The notes under the pieces: generated by a model
Told to the model about the DNA's origin: nothing
Database searches by the model: none
Seen by the model: only the letters and a program-made list of their open reading frames with translations
Translations under genes and position numbers: made by a program
In this document: positions 10,814 to 21,060 of the stretch, in pieces
How positions within the stretch are numbered: position 1 is the first letter of the stretch
How the letters are laid out: each line of letters starts with the position of its first letter
Source: Skeletonema tropicum
Lineage: Eukaryota > Bacillariophyta > Thalassiosirophyceae > Thalassiosirales > Thalassiosiraceae
Direction: 5' to 3'
DNA: 64,000 bases
Assembly (NCBI GenBank): GCA_037178625.1
Contig: CM074136.1
Span: 682,001 to 746,000 of the forward strand

Positions 10814-12016
10814 ATGTTGATTGCAAGTTGTATCCTCTGGTTTAGCCTGATTTTCAGTGGTGTTGATGCCTTCACGCAGCCATCATCACAACATCATCAT
10901 AGCGTGATGGCATCAAGACCAACTTCTTCCATCACAAAGATATACACATCAAAAGATCTCATCGACGAACAACCAAACGTAACTGAAAGAGTGCGAGCTG
11001 CCGTATTTCAAGCACCAGTATCACATTCAAACAATCCTTTGGAAATTCTAACCGAGGTGGCTGATTCGTTACGTGTTGCATCGTTGTATGGAGTGGATGT
11101 GGTGGTTTACCCCGAGCTGTATCTAAGTGGCCCTGATGGTAGTAAAGCAATGGATAGGGAAAGTTACGAGCTCAACATTGTGGGCAATATGTGTGGGGAG
11201 CTGAATGTTGCTTGTATAATTGGGTATGCTGAAGCAGTTCATGAGAGTGAATTGAACACAAAGAACGACAGTGTAGGCGATGATAGCAAAGCGTACAACT
11301 CTATAGCGGCATTTCACGCAGATGGATCTCGTGCTGGGAATTATCGAAGTGTGTCTGCAACGAAATTATTCAGAAAGGGATCTCCATTTGTTGAATTTAT
11401 TCCAGCTACGCTAAAATTGCCAAATAGAGAAACATCTGAACAATCTTCTGAGCATCAACGAGAAATCAAAGTGGGAATGATGTGTGGGAATGATATTCCA
11501 AAACCAGAGCACTCGCTACATCTTGTTCGTTGTGGTGCACAGCTTCTATTTGCTCCAGGCTCTTTTAAGAATAATAGCAGTGATCGCAGATTAGTGGAAT
11601 ATGTTGCTGCAACCCGGGCAATAGAGAATAGCGTTCCTTTTATTATCGCTAACAGAGAATCTGCCACTACAGCTGATGATACAAAGGATGAAGATGATTT
11701 TATTGGCTCCTCTGCAATCATCTCTCAAGATGGTGAGTATCTCGTCTGTGGCCCACAAGAGGAAGGTGATGATATGCCCTCTGATAGCGGATACTTAATA
11801 CCATGCAAAGATGGTGCAATCTATGCTGCAGATGTTGATGTTGCTACCAGTTCAACATCTACAGTAATTCAACAATCGATTGATGAATGGGGTCTGAATC
11901 CACTGATACCAGGTATCGTTGGTGATGAACGGAGCAAAGAGAGCAAGAGAGAAAGGAATGGATTTGGGAACTTCAGTGGGAAGAAGATCAAGGGAAGGAA
12001 GAAGTTAAAGAAATGA
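10814..12016 (+). CDS. Carbon-nitrogen hydrolase (nitrilase superfamily), predicted plastid-targeted
   Basis: The first ATG is at 10814; the longer frame opens on TTG. 400 aa. Residues 1-21 form a hydrophobic signal peptide (MLIASCILWFSLIF..) ending SGVDA|FTQPSS. A Phe at +1 after Ala is the diatom plastid-targeting motif (family knowledge). The hydrolase fold follows: VRAAVFQAPV, the catalytic Glu in YPELYLSG, and the catalytic Cys in VGMMCGNDIPKPE followed by GAQLLFAPGSF. The usual Y-R-K-x-H-L-F lysine segment reads YRSVSATKLF, so the lysine is displaced and needs modelling. The C-terminus is strongly basic (KKIKGRKKLKK). Substrate unknown; the superfamily hydrolyses amides or nitriles. No introns needed. 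Confidence 0.82.
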   Translation: MLIASCILWFSLIFSGVDAFTQPSSQHHHSVMASRPTSSITKIYTSKDLIDEQPNVTERVRAAVFQAPVSHSNNPLEILTEVADSLRVASLYGVDVVVYPELYLSGPDGSKAMDRESYELNIVGNMCGELNVACIIGYAEAVHESELNTKNDSVGDDSKAYNSIAAFHADGSRAGNYRSVSATKLFRKGSPFVEFIPATLKLPNRETSEQSSEHQREIKVGMMCGNDIPKPEHSLHLVRCGAQLLFAPGSFKNNSSDRRLVEYVAATRAIENSVPFIIANRESATTADDTKDEDDFIGSSAIISQDGEYLVCGPQEEGDDMPSDSGYLIPCKDGAIYAADVDVATSSTSTVIQQSIDEWGLNPLIPGIVGDERSKESKRERNGFGNFSGKKIKGRKKLKK

Positions 12017-12165
12017 TCGACGCAAAACTGAACTGCATCATCTGCGGTGGGGTTACATGGATTCTATTTTACCGTAAATATGATACCTTCGGTAAATGGT
12101 GGAACTGTTATCGTCAGTAGGACCCATAATCACTGTCGCTGCTACCCATCGGCTCACTGATATTA

Positions 12166-12215
12166 CTAACTACTACTGCTGCTGCTGCTACTACTACTGT
12201 CGCTGCTACTATATT
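12166..12215. repeat. Trinucleotide repeat (tgc/tac type) encoding the poly-Ser tail
   Basis: An imperfect run of actgct/gctact triplets at the 3' end of the BTB gene encodes its serine run on the minus strand, so its length could vary between alleles. Confidence 0.6.
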
Positions 12216-13509
12216 CATAAATCGATTGTTTGCGACGTTTGGAACGGTGCCTTGCAGAGGCCTTTGGTCGGAGAAACTTAGGGCTGTCTCCCGGAAAGTA
12301 GTACTCAACCACCTTCTTGTACCTTTCTTTTTGATCGCTACTAACCGTGGGTGAGCTGAAGTCATCGATGAGCTCTTTTGAGTGAAGATGCTTCAAGCGT
12401 AGACAATCTAATAACTTCCCAAAGCAGTACGGGCTGTACTCGATAAGAGTGGACACGTCCTGAGTAGATTTCTCGAGTTGTTTGATTGCTTTCATCAATA
12501 AGCAAATTGTTCCAGGGCGAGTCACCCCCATCTTCTCCAGCCCGACCTCGTTCAGAGCAAGAAGCTCCAACCCATTGATTTCATTCTCCTTGAAAAGTTT
12601 TGATACACTTTTCTTTATACCCTCGACATCCTTCACCCATTTCGTCACATCCTTCGGTGACCACTCCTTTACTCCCCTCGTGTTATTGCTACCTTGTACT
12701 GTCCACTTTGTATCATCAAATTGCTGTGCTAGCACAGAATCTTCGACAAACCTCAATGTGTCTCGTTTCGTCACCATGGCTGTACCACTCACATTTAGCG
12801 TGATGATATCCTTCTTCTCACCGCTCGACAAGAATTCAATAAAATGCTCTTCATCCTGGAAACTCTTTTCAAGACTTTCAACTTCGACTTTAAGCACTCT
12901 TAGAGATTTCCACTTCTCATTGATGGCTTCGTTAACTTCCTTTGCAAATCGATCGACTTCACGTTTTACTATCAACACTAATTTGTCTGGCGTCGAGGCG
13001 TTTTTTATCCCGAATAGCTGCATGTATTGTTCAATCATAGGTTTAAACTCATCGTCGATAGTTGGCGTTTCCGGGCGCTTGTCTTCCGATGAGATTGTCA
13101 ACTCGTTCAACCAATCTACAATCGCCTGGAAGCAATCCCCGTTGACATCTAAAAATATTCTACCACTGTCATCTCTGAGTAAATTCTTATCCCATCTTCC
13201 ACCGAATAATGCCTCCAACCTCGTCTCCCTACCGCTAATTAAATTTTTCGTCCCACTTAATTGAGTTAGCGTCGTTCTCTTTGCGGCAATGATTTTCCCA
13301 CCGGCATTAATTTCAATTAGATCATTATCACTTGCATCTAAATTGCCATTTGCAGCGGAGCATTTCAACTTCTTCTCGTCGAGTAACTTCAATCGCTCGA
13401 TCAATTTTGACTCCATCTCATCTTGCTCGCGGAGGATGTCACCACATGCACGTTCTTGCTCGTCAAGAGCAGTCTTTAACTTCTCCTTTGCACTCTCCAG
13501 CCGATCCAT
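12166..13509 (-). CDS. KCTD/T1-type BTB protein with a SAM domain inside a second BTB
   Basis: The start is set to the ATG at 13509 (MDRLESAKEK); the frame extends upstream only on TTG. 447 aa. It begins with a coiled coil (1-45), followed by a T1-like BTB (about 60-150: IEINAGGKIIAAKRTTL, LEALFGGRWD, GRIFLDVNGDCF..IVDWLNEL). A second BTB begins about 235 (ITLNVSGTAMVTKRDTLRF, VLAQQFDDTKW). It is interrupted by a SAM-like domain (about 280-345: VKEWSPKDVTKWVKDV, GLELLALNEVGLEKMG) and resumes with YSPYCFGKLLDCLRLKHL. A basic stretch and a poly-Ser tail end it. Likely an oligomerisation or scaffold protein, perhaps a cullin adaptor (inference). It converges on the nitrilase. Confidence 0.8.
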   Translation of the reverse strand: MDRLESAKEKLKTALDEQERACGDILREQDEMESKLIERLKLLDEKKLKCSAANGNLDASDNDLIEINAGGKIIAAKRTTLTQLSGTKNLISGRETRLEALFGGRWDKNLLRDDSGRIFLDVNGDCFQAIVDWLNELTISSEDKRPETPTIDDEFKPMIEQYMQLFGIKNASTPDKLVLIVKREVDRFAKEVNEAINEKWKSLRVLKVEVESLEKSFQDEEHFIEFLSSGEKKDIITLNVSGTAMVTKRDTLRFVEDSVLAQQFDDTKWTVQGSNNTRGVKEWSPKDVTKWVKDVEGIKKSVSKLFKENEINGLELLALNEVGLEKMGVTRPGTICLLMKAIKQLEKSTQDVSTLIEYSPYCFGKLLDCLRLKHLHSKELIDDFSSPTVSSDQKERYKKVVEYYFPGDSPKFLRPKASARHRSKRRKQSIYEYSSSDSSSSSSSSSS

Positions 13510-14346
13510 ACTACTTACATACAAACTTATTCAACCGCCCTAAAATTGCACGATCTCCTTGAACAGCTATCTTTCTGATTGCTATCTGTTTCTTACTGCC
13601 TATTGCCTATTGCTAACCTGCCGAATAACCATCGATTACTACCCAATCAATGAACTAAGCTGATTTAATAGAGAAGTGATTGTTACATCATGACAGATAG
13701 ATGTGCTGCGCATGCTTGCGCATGCATGCCACTGCCATGATGCATGATGATGTTGTGTAGTGTTGTGTGCGTTATTTCTGTGCTACGGTAAACTACGTAG
13801 TACTGGTATTGTAAACAAGAAAAGCATCTGTGGATAGTTGAGACGAATTGATTGAGGAACTCTCAAAGCGCCTCAGTGATAAATAACGGTAAAATAATCA
13901 GGTCACTCCGTGAAGCGCCCCCGGAGGGACGGTTGGCACGCCAAAGTAGTTTTGTTGGTACGTGTAAAACAGAGAAGTGATAGCAAACAGGAAAGAAGGT
14001 CAAATGTAAGAGTTGATTAATTTGTCCAAGCATGACAACAAGCATAGAAGTTTGTGTAAGTATATTGATTATACGGTAATATACGTTAGTGTTGCAAGTT
14101 TTCATTATTTGATGTGAGGTCATTGTACCAGTCAAGAAGAAAATCACAGTCACAGCCACCTTGGTATAAGTCCTCTCTTCTGCATTAGGGTTGGGATCTA
14201 CTGCAGCAATTCTCTCTTCTATTAGTGTTTTTGATGTTGCAGCTCTGACTCTAATATCTTCAAGGTATGCCTTCCGGGTTGCATATGCCTCTGTGGTCCC
14301 AATTTTCATGAGCACCTGCCTTGGCAGCTCGTCACTAGAAGGGTTG
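13510..14346. other. Intergenic stretch and degraded helicase tail
   Basis: About 350 bp upstream of the BTB gene, with a local run of gcatgc palindromes near 13706-13728. The minus frame at 13863-14315 starts with a segment (MKIGTTEAYATRKAYLE) that could be the out-of-frame tail of the adjacent helicase relic. Nothing else recognised. Confidence 0.35.
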
Positions 14347-15382
14347 TTACCGATTACAAGACATCAAATCTTCCACCCTAGATGTGGCCACAAGCTCCAA
14401 CCCAGGCGTGGACGTTGTTCCTATATTGTGTGTTGGGTAGTGTACAGTTAGACACTCAAATTGCTTGCCAGGCCCTACAGTCATTCCTTGACTCTTGTGG
14501 ATGGACACGGCCTTGCAGCACCTGAGTGGGAGCGCTCGAACACTGCAACTGCAACACTTTCTTTCACATCTCTCCTCCACCATTGGTATAGGGATGCAGG
14601 TACGCGGGAGATCAGGGAAGAACTTGTCCGCTTCTGGTATATCTGAGTCGGGGAAATCAACTATAGCATACTGAATTTTGTTATCTTCACCATCACCATG
14701 AGCGTAGGGGCCATCTCCATCTCTTGTTTTGTAACAGGGATCATGGACAGTTCCCACTGCACCATTCATCAAACCCAGTTCTACCAAAAAGTTCTTGAGC
14801 AGCATTAGCTACCTTTGCATCTTTACAAAATGCATTCTGTTTGGGGTACTGGACCTCCAGCAGAGCGAAGGGAAGAGAATTCTGCAGTGACTTTTGCAAT
14901 GGGTGCATGAAGATCATTCTGAAGGTAATCATGAGTGATTCTAGAGGCAGCTTTCCAGGTTGGTACCAGATGCAAGAATGCTTCAGAAACTTCTCTTTCT
15001 CATTTTCGTCGAGTGAATCAATGAGCCTACTCAACAGCAACTCTGCGTCATTGATTGTCATGATGCCAGTTCTCATATGATCAAGGACCTCAAGAAATCT
15101 TTCATTTGTTTGGCGCAAAACATGAATCAATTCTAAGGATGAAATCCAATGATTGATGGGGGGGTTAGCAAGAATTGTTCTGTAGAAGCGAGCGTGTCCA
15201 GGCCAGTGAGGGCTCACAATGAAATGCTTATTTTGTCCCCAATCGTTTGAAACATCGAGTCCACCAAAACTTCTTCTGAAATGATAGACAGAGAGAGCGT
15301 CGAAATAATTTACTACTAATTGCCGTCTAAATCGAAGACCTCGTGACGTTATCTGCGGTGATGATATCGATGTTTGTTCCAC
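14347..15382 (-). pseudogene. Pif1-type helicase C-terminal region, frameshifted (possible Helitron relic)
   Basis: Two overlapping minus frames (15382-14741, then 14805-14347) carry the end of a Pif1/RRM3-like superfamily 1 helicase. The first has LELIHVLRQTNERF...MRTG..TINDAELLL, then VANAAQEL. The second has VELGLMNGAVGTVHD, KAVSIHKSQGMTVG and LELVATSRVEDL, the last two matching late helicase motifs. The break falls at a run of five A on the plus strand (14786-14790). No ATP-binding N-terminus is visible and no ATG opens the first frame. In eukaryotes such fragments are often Helitron remnants, but no Rep domain or Helitron ends were found. Confidence 0.7.
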
Positions 15383-16399
15383 AGTGTGTTTGCTTGTCGG
15401 TCAGCTAGTGAGCGAGTTCGTCCACAACGGTTCACGGCGACTGTTCGTGTCTACTCGAAAATTCCAATTCAGTGACGAAATGCGCTGACACTTAGCGTGC
15501 TAACTACAAGAGGAAGTTTACGACAATGGGGAATTGTACTGTCACCACCGACACAATGTCGAGAGAAGACTTTCTTCGCACCCTCCATTCCGAGGCCAAA
15601 TACCTCCAAATGTGGGCAATATGCTCGTATGGCGGCTTGTCACACCTACGTAGTGTCGGACATCAATCAAATTCATATTTATGTTATCTGGTTTCTCGTT
15701 TCTCAATATGTTTCGGAATGCTTTCTCGAGGCTGGTCTATTATGACATCGCCAATGAAAGCACAAGTTGAACCGAATCCAAAAACGTTGATCGTTTCCTT
15801 TATATTTTTTAAGTCATAATAAGTCTTTTGTTATATCACCAAATATATTGATCAATAGCTCAATTGTTAGCAAGATTGGACACGGCTTAGGTCGTATGTT
15901 CCGCAGATTCCTATTCGGCGACGACCCCATCCAACCACTCTCCTTTTCAGCCAGCAAGCCTCACGCAGCGAAGATGTAGCGCGACTCACTCCAAAGCTCA
16001 GCCCCCCATGGCATCCTTCCCCTTGCCAATTCCTCATGGTCTGTTTCCAAACCAGCCCACCAGCGATTCTATGGCCACTCCTACACAGCACCCACCCCTC
16101 AGATCATTTCCTTCAACAGTTTGGCCTTGCCTGCACCAAGGCGTTCGCTTTCCACATCCGTCGACCAGTTAGTTCCCAGCAGGCTGCACAGGCGTCGTCG
16201 GGACCAGCCCGAGCCCCTCCAGGTTTAAATTCTTCTTTCTCTACTGACACCGGTGTCTAGAGAGTAGTGACTAAAATAATCTATCTATCTATCTATTCTG
16301 TTACAAAAGTGGAGAAATAACGAGCGCGTGCGCGCGAGAGACGTATTCACGCGTAGCTGAACCGTCGTGACCGTCGTGCGTCAAAATTGTCCGACAAAG
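15383..16399. other. Intergenic stretch with one weak frame
   Basis: An ATG frame at 15526-15819 (97 codons, MGNCTVTTD..) has no paralogue or motif here. A short tcta microsatellite lies near 16281-16296, and GC-rich gcgcgtgcgcgc stretches near 16322. I see no supported gene. Confidence 0.35.
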
Positions 16400-17388
16400 A
16401 GACACACCTCTCAAAAGCAACTTCCAAACTTGCTGCCAACAAAACAATCCTTCGCGCGTGCGCGACGCCTCACAAGAGCGTCTTGGGCGTCAGATAATCA
16501 GAGCCCTCACAAAATACACTTCTCGTACTAATGCTGCGCCGTCAATGATTGGTTGGCACGATGTAAGATCCCAAAAAGCGATCGCTAAGGAGGTGTAATC
16601 CAGACAGTTGGCACGACGTGTAATCAATAATAATCACAGTTCGGGCGAAGCCCTCACAAAAAACACTTCTCGTAATGCTGTGCCGTCAATGATTGGTTGG
16701 CACGATGTAAGATCCCAAAAAGCGACCGCTGAGGAGGGTGTAATCCAGACAGTTGGCACGAAGTGTAAACAATAATAATCACAGTTCGGGCGAAGCCCTC
16801 ACAAAATACACTTCTCGTAATGCTGCGCCGTCAATGATTGGTTGGCACGATGTAAGATCCCAAAAAGCGACCGCTGAGGAGGGTGTAATCCAGAAAGTTG
16901 GCACGACGTGTATCAATAATAATCACAGTTCGGGCGAAGCCCTCACAAAATACACTTCTCGTAATGCTGCGCCGTCAATGATTGGTTGGCACGATGTAAG
17001 ATCCCAAAAAGCGACCGCTGAGGAGGGTGTAATCCAGACAGTTGGCACGACGTGTACTCAATAATAATCACAGTTCGGGCGAAGCCCTCACAAAATACAC
17101 TTCTCGTAATGCTGCGCCGTCAATGATTGGTTGGCACGATGTAAGATCCCAAAAAGCGACCGCTGAGGAGGGTGTAATCCAGAAAGTTGGCACGACGTGT
17201 ATCAATAATAATCACAGTTCGGGCGAAGCCCTCACAAAATACACTTCTCGTAATGCTGCACCGTCAATGATTGGTTGGCACGATGTAAGATCCCAAAAAG
17301 CGACCGCTGAGGAGGGTGTAATCCAGACAGTTGGCACGAAGACACACCTCTCTCAAAAGCAACTTCCAAACTTGCCGCCAACAAAACT
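16400..17388. repeat. Six-copy 144-147 bp tandem array bounded by 49-bp direct repeats
   Basis: Unit starts (gccctcacaaaa) occur at about 16503, 16650, 16795, 16939, 17084 and 17228, giving spacings of 147, 145, 144, 145 and 144. Copies 3-6 alternate two variants (cagaaagttgg/gtatcaata versus cagacagttgg/gtactcaata), implying the last doubling copied a 289-bp dimer. The array is flanked by direct repeats beginning gacacacctctc at 16400-16448 and 17340-17388. The unit length is close to a multiple of three, which keeps plus-strand frames open artificially. The units contain no self-complementary spacer pattern. Confidence 0.9.
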
Positions 17389-18096
17389 ATCCCGCGCAGC
17401 GCGCGCGCCACCCCCCAACAATGATAGGTAAGAGCAAAAGTACATAAGTTCAAGCTAACCATGCCCTCTTTAGGGCATCAGATGGACTTTATCGACTATC
17501 CAACTATCGGGTCAGGTGGTCAATGGTATGGAAAGCTTAAGTTTAAACTATTGCAACAATCCCCCGGGGATTCTAATTTATCTTGATTTTGTTCTTCCAG
17601 ATGGGAGTCTTTCTGTCAATTTTGATCCAGGGTGTGGTAATAGCATTAACCCCCATTAACCCTACATGCCCACACCCACGTGAAAAAGGGCCCCCTCCGG
17701 GGGCAAAAATGGTCCTCTAAATAATATCAACGAAATTGACGATCACAGCCAACAGAATGATCAAGACGAAGACATAATCTTACTGTGGCTCTTTTCTACA
17801 GCCCAACCAGATGAATGGATTGGAAGTATCTAATCTGATTAACTTTGTATTTATTTATTTATATGAGCTCAATGATAATATAACAGAATTTTAAAGTACG
17901 TCTGATTCGCCCTCTCTAGGGGCGAAATTATGACTAACCAACATGTGTGCTGCGCCTCAGTATTGATGCTTCATATACTGCCTCCACAACTGTTTCTCAG
18001 ATCGCAATCCTTATATCAGCTCAATGACATGCGAGTGAAATTGAACTGCAGTGGTAGTGGTATGAAACGGATAAGCCTATTCTGTCCGACAACAAT
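17389..18096. other. Intergenic stretch with small GC hairpins
   Basis: Contains short inverted motifs: gccctctttagggc near 17463, gggccccctccgggggc near 17689, and ttcgccctctctaggggcgaa near 17908. No gene recognised. The ankyrin gene on the minus strand ends at its right border. Confidence 0.35.
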
Positions 18097-19635
18097 TCAT
18101 TTCCAAGCTTTCTCTTCTTTCCATTTCCGCTGTGATTCTGGCCAAACAGTCATCACAGTCTCTGGATATGCCTTCAGGAGCCGGAAGACGCTTCCCATGT
18201 ATTCGACGCTCTCTCTATCTTCTACTGCATTGCTTTCCCAAAGAAGGTCAATGGGAAGCTTCTTTTGAACATTCCGCTTTGATACTGACACAGCATCATA
18301 CTTCTCAAGTAGAAGCGCTATAGTGTCATACTTTGCTCCGCGACATGCATAATGGAGGGCGGTATTCCCTTGTCTATCAGTTGTATCAAGTGTGATATTT
18401 GCGAGGCTAATCATGTACCCCACGACGCTAGCGGAATCATGATGCTGACATGCTATGTGCAAGGGTATTGCACCGCCATTGTCGAAGCACTGAATTGCAG
18501 AGGGATTGCCTTTCACAAGCACTTTGATTGAACCAAGCCTGACATTGTCCTGAAGTGCTTTGTGCAAAGGAAGACGTCCATTGTCATCAGGTGTGTTCAT
18601 CAGACGGAGATCTTTTGCTTGACTAGTATATACCATCTCGCTATTGATAAATGCATTTACTTGTGGATGCCAATGTTTAATGCCTGGCGCAATAATATTG
18701 TCTTCAATCGCTTCTGGGCGTGCGTCATAAATTGTCTTGACAACACCCATTGCAGCGTCGATGTTTGAATCGTTATAATTACCCCGACAAGCAGAGTGAA
18801 GCAGAGATGTTCCTTGAAACTTCTGAAATATAACATTGGAATCACAATCCAGCAGGTATTGCACGGTTTCAATGGCACTTTCAGTGTTAGCTCGCATGCG
18901 CAGGCCAAGAATGGCGCCGTGAATCGGATAATATCCTTTTATTGCTTCATGGTTGATGGCATCGGGGTACAATTTGTACAAACATTCAACCGTGGCAACG
19001 TTGTTGTGTGCGCAGGCATAATGGAGAGCTAGCACACCGTTGGAATCACTTATTCGCTCAGATCCAGGATATGCTTTGATTAACACACGACAAAACTCAG
19101 GAGATTTTACCTGCACAGCAATGTGAATCGGCAGGCGGCCTTTATTATTATCAGCATGTCGGACTGCTTCAGGGTACTTCTCGATAAGAAACTTCAATGA
19201 TTGCACTGAATCAGTTTCGTTGATACTGCCGTTAGCACATAAGCAGTGTAGAGGCTTGTTACCTTTATTGGTTACACTCCCACCAGAGTCAGGAGCTGCA
19301 TCGATGAGGAGTTGGATTATCCCCCGTGTCACACTTTTGTTGCGGCATGCACAGTGAAGTGGCGTGAACCCACAATCATTAGCCCTAACAGCGTCAGGGA
19401 AATATTCGAGAAGCAATTGAATTATTCCCTCGGTAACTCTTTCATTATAGCATGCCACGAGGAAGAATCCATAATTGCTGGTGAGAGTATTATTATTTTT
19501 ATTGGATGTCCATCCATGTCGCTCAAATAATTCACGTAGGCCCTCTTCTGAAAGCGACTTCGATTTACAAAGAGTCTTTAATTCTGTCAACAGCGCTTCA
19601 GCTGATTGTTCGCCATCATTGTCAGTGTCGTTCAT
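18097..19635 (-). CDS. Ankyrin-repeat protein, 512 aa
   Basis: ATG at 19635 (MNDTDNDGEQSAEALL), aligned with the paralogues; the upstream extension begins on TTG. The order matches the family: acidic leader, SLSEEGLRELFERHG helix, then repeats FTPLHCACRN, NKPLHCLC, RLPIHIAV, VLALHYACAH, YYPIHGAI, SLLHSACRG, RLPLHKAL, AIPLHIAC and NTALHYACRG, and the C-terminal block KLPIDLLWESNAVEDRESVEY. Presumed intracellular interaction protein. The frame is uninterrupted. Confidence 0.8.
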   Translation of the reverse strand: MNDTDNDGEQSAEALLTELKTLCKSKSLSEEGLRELFERHGWTSNKNNNTLTSNYGFFLVACYNERVTEGIIQLLLEYFPDAVRANDCGFTPLHCACRNKSVTRGIIQLLIDAAPDSGGSVTNKGNKPLHCLCANGSINETDSVQSLKFLIEKYPEAVRHADNNKGRLPIHIAVQVKSPEFCRVLIKAYPGSERISDSNGVLALHYACAHNNVATVECLYKLYPDAINHEAIKGYYPIHGAILGLRMRANTESAIETVQYLLDCDSNVIFQKFQGTSLLHSACRGNYNDSNIDAAMGVVKTIYDARPEAIEDNIIAPGIKHWHPQVNAFINSEMVYTSQAKDLRLMNTPDDNGRLPLHKALQDNVRLGSIKVLVKGNPSAIQCFDNGGAIPLHIACQHHDSASVVGYMISLANITLDTTDRQGNTALHYACRGAKYDTIALLLEKYDAVSVSKRNVQKKLPIDLLWESNAVEDRESVEYMGSVFRLLKAYPETVMTVWPESQRKWKEEKAWK

Positions 19636-20373
19636 AGTGGATACTCTCTTGTCCAAATTGAGCGCTTCATGTTGAGAGATAGCATACCGCTTAGCTTCTC
19701 TGAAAGCTTATCCTTGCCTTGGTGATGTCCATATCTGTCCAACGCTAAAAAATCGCCTAAAATACTAGCGTACATCTTCAAATTGTATGATTTGGTATTT
19801 AATATTTAACGGTTGCACTAGTACATCTAGTAAGTGGGTGCGTAGTGAATCTCCCAAGCCCCTTGAGCCAATGGGAACTACTTAACGGTAGCGATTAGCG
19901 ATATCCATAGATCCCGAAAGGCTAGTGTGTACGAACTATTAAAAGGTTCCTCAAGTTATTTTTCTAGCTTTTGATGATGGACACATGATGACATCATCGC
20001 CAAAATAGACCCCCTAAAACGTAGGAGTATCTGGTGAGCTTGTTCTTACTTGAACATAGTCGCGCCTGAACTTCAACTTCAACTTGAAGCTGAAGTTTGC
20101 ACCTATTTGAGGGCATCAGACCCGCGTTGAAGCCTACTTTGCCTACTTTCACTTACTTTTATCTATTGTAGTCACTTTTACTTCAAAATGCTGCCAAGGC
20201 AGTACAATACATAACCATGCACACCGCCTCTCATCGCTGGCTTCAATCCCGGCTTCAATCTCCTTTTGCTTTGTCGTACATCGTCATGTTGGGTTCGCTT
20301 CTATCTTTGTTGGTCGCCAGCACCCAGCACCTCAAAAAACAGGAGAATCAGAATCAATCACAACAACTGAAAT
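19636..20373. promoter_or_regulatory. Divergent region between two ankyrin genes
   Basis: 738 bp between a minus-strand start at 19635 and a plus-strand start at 20374. A palindromic tract (cttcaacttcaacttgaag then ctgaag) lies near 20069-20090. No coding signal was seen; promoters are inferred from orientation only. Confidence 0.35.
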
Positions 20374-21060
20374 ATGTACATTAACGATAACAACAACATG
20401 ACGAGCTCCACAGCAATGAAATCGATAGCAATTCTCCTTCACATCATCGAGTCCAAAGATTGGCAGAACTTCGAGAAACTTGCTCTTTCTAACCCCGAAA
20501 CCTTCCGAGCTTTATGCAAGGCCATCGCTGGATGTGAAGAGTTCCACGGTATGAATCTACTTCATGCTGTAGCGAGATGCGCTCCACCATTGACCATTGT
20601 CGCCATGATGATCGTGTGCTGTCCCGATCTCCCATCTGCTACCGATTGCCTTGGCAGAACTCCTCTTCACGTGGCTGCCGGTCTAGGAGCGTCACCGGAT
20701 CTGATCAAGCTCATCGCCCATTCATGGCCTGCTGCATGCATCTCGCCAGACGAAGGTGGAAAGACTCCATTACATTTAGCTTGTGACACTTCGTGTGAGC
20801 TGTTTGCGGACGATTCTAACAAGAAGTCTCCTTCACGAGCATCACTGAACCATGATTCTATTAGGTACTTGCTCTCAGTGTGTCCCCATGCAGCTGCAAT
20901 GGAAGACCTTGAAGAAATGAATCCTCTGGAGTATGCTATCCTGAGTGATGCAGAGATAGACACCATCGAGTTGCTACAGATGGCGGCGTCGATGTCTTTG
21001 AGGATACAGTCGCGATCGAATAGTCCAGTCAATGCTTTGTCAGTTCCCGTGGGAGCATGA
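20374..21060 (+). CDS. Short ankyrin-repeat protein, 228 aa
   Basis: ATG at 20374. The Ser/Asn-rich start is followed by at least four ankyrin-like units: FHGMNLLHAVARCAPP, LGRTPLHVAAGLGASP, GGKTPLHLACDTS and MNPLEYAILSD. The repeats are more canonical (RTPLHVAA) and the protein is not a close relative of the 510-570 aa family in this window. No membrane segment. Likely an intracellular interaction module. Confidence 0.75.
   Translation: MYINDNNNMTSSTAMKSIAILLHIIESKDWQNFEKLALSNPETFRALCKAIAGCEEFHGMNLLHAVARCAPPLTIVAMMIVCCPDLPSATDCLGRTPLHVAAGLGASPDLIKLIAHSWPAACISPDEGGKTPLHLACDTSCELFADDSNKKSPSRASLNHDSIRYLLSVCPHAAAMEDLEEMNPLEYAILSDAEIDTIELLQMAASMSLRIQSRSNSPVNALSVPVGA

Noticed and set aside
12482..13264. 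260-codon plus-strand frame
   Set aside because: It lies entirely antisense to the BTB-SAM gene, whose domains are recognisable. The plus-strand translation is low-complexity Ser/Phe/Leu text, a shadow frame.
16400..17388. CRISPR-like array
   Set aside because: The units repeat over their whole length with no variable spacers, there are no cas genes, and the genome is eukaryotic.
16753..17431. Two plus-strand repeat proteins
   Set aside because: They exist only because the tandem unit is close to a multiple of three. The same text recurs for each DNA unit, and no start context or non-repeat domain supports a gene.
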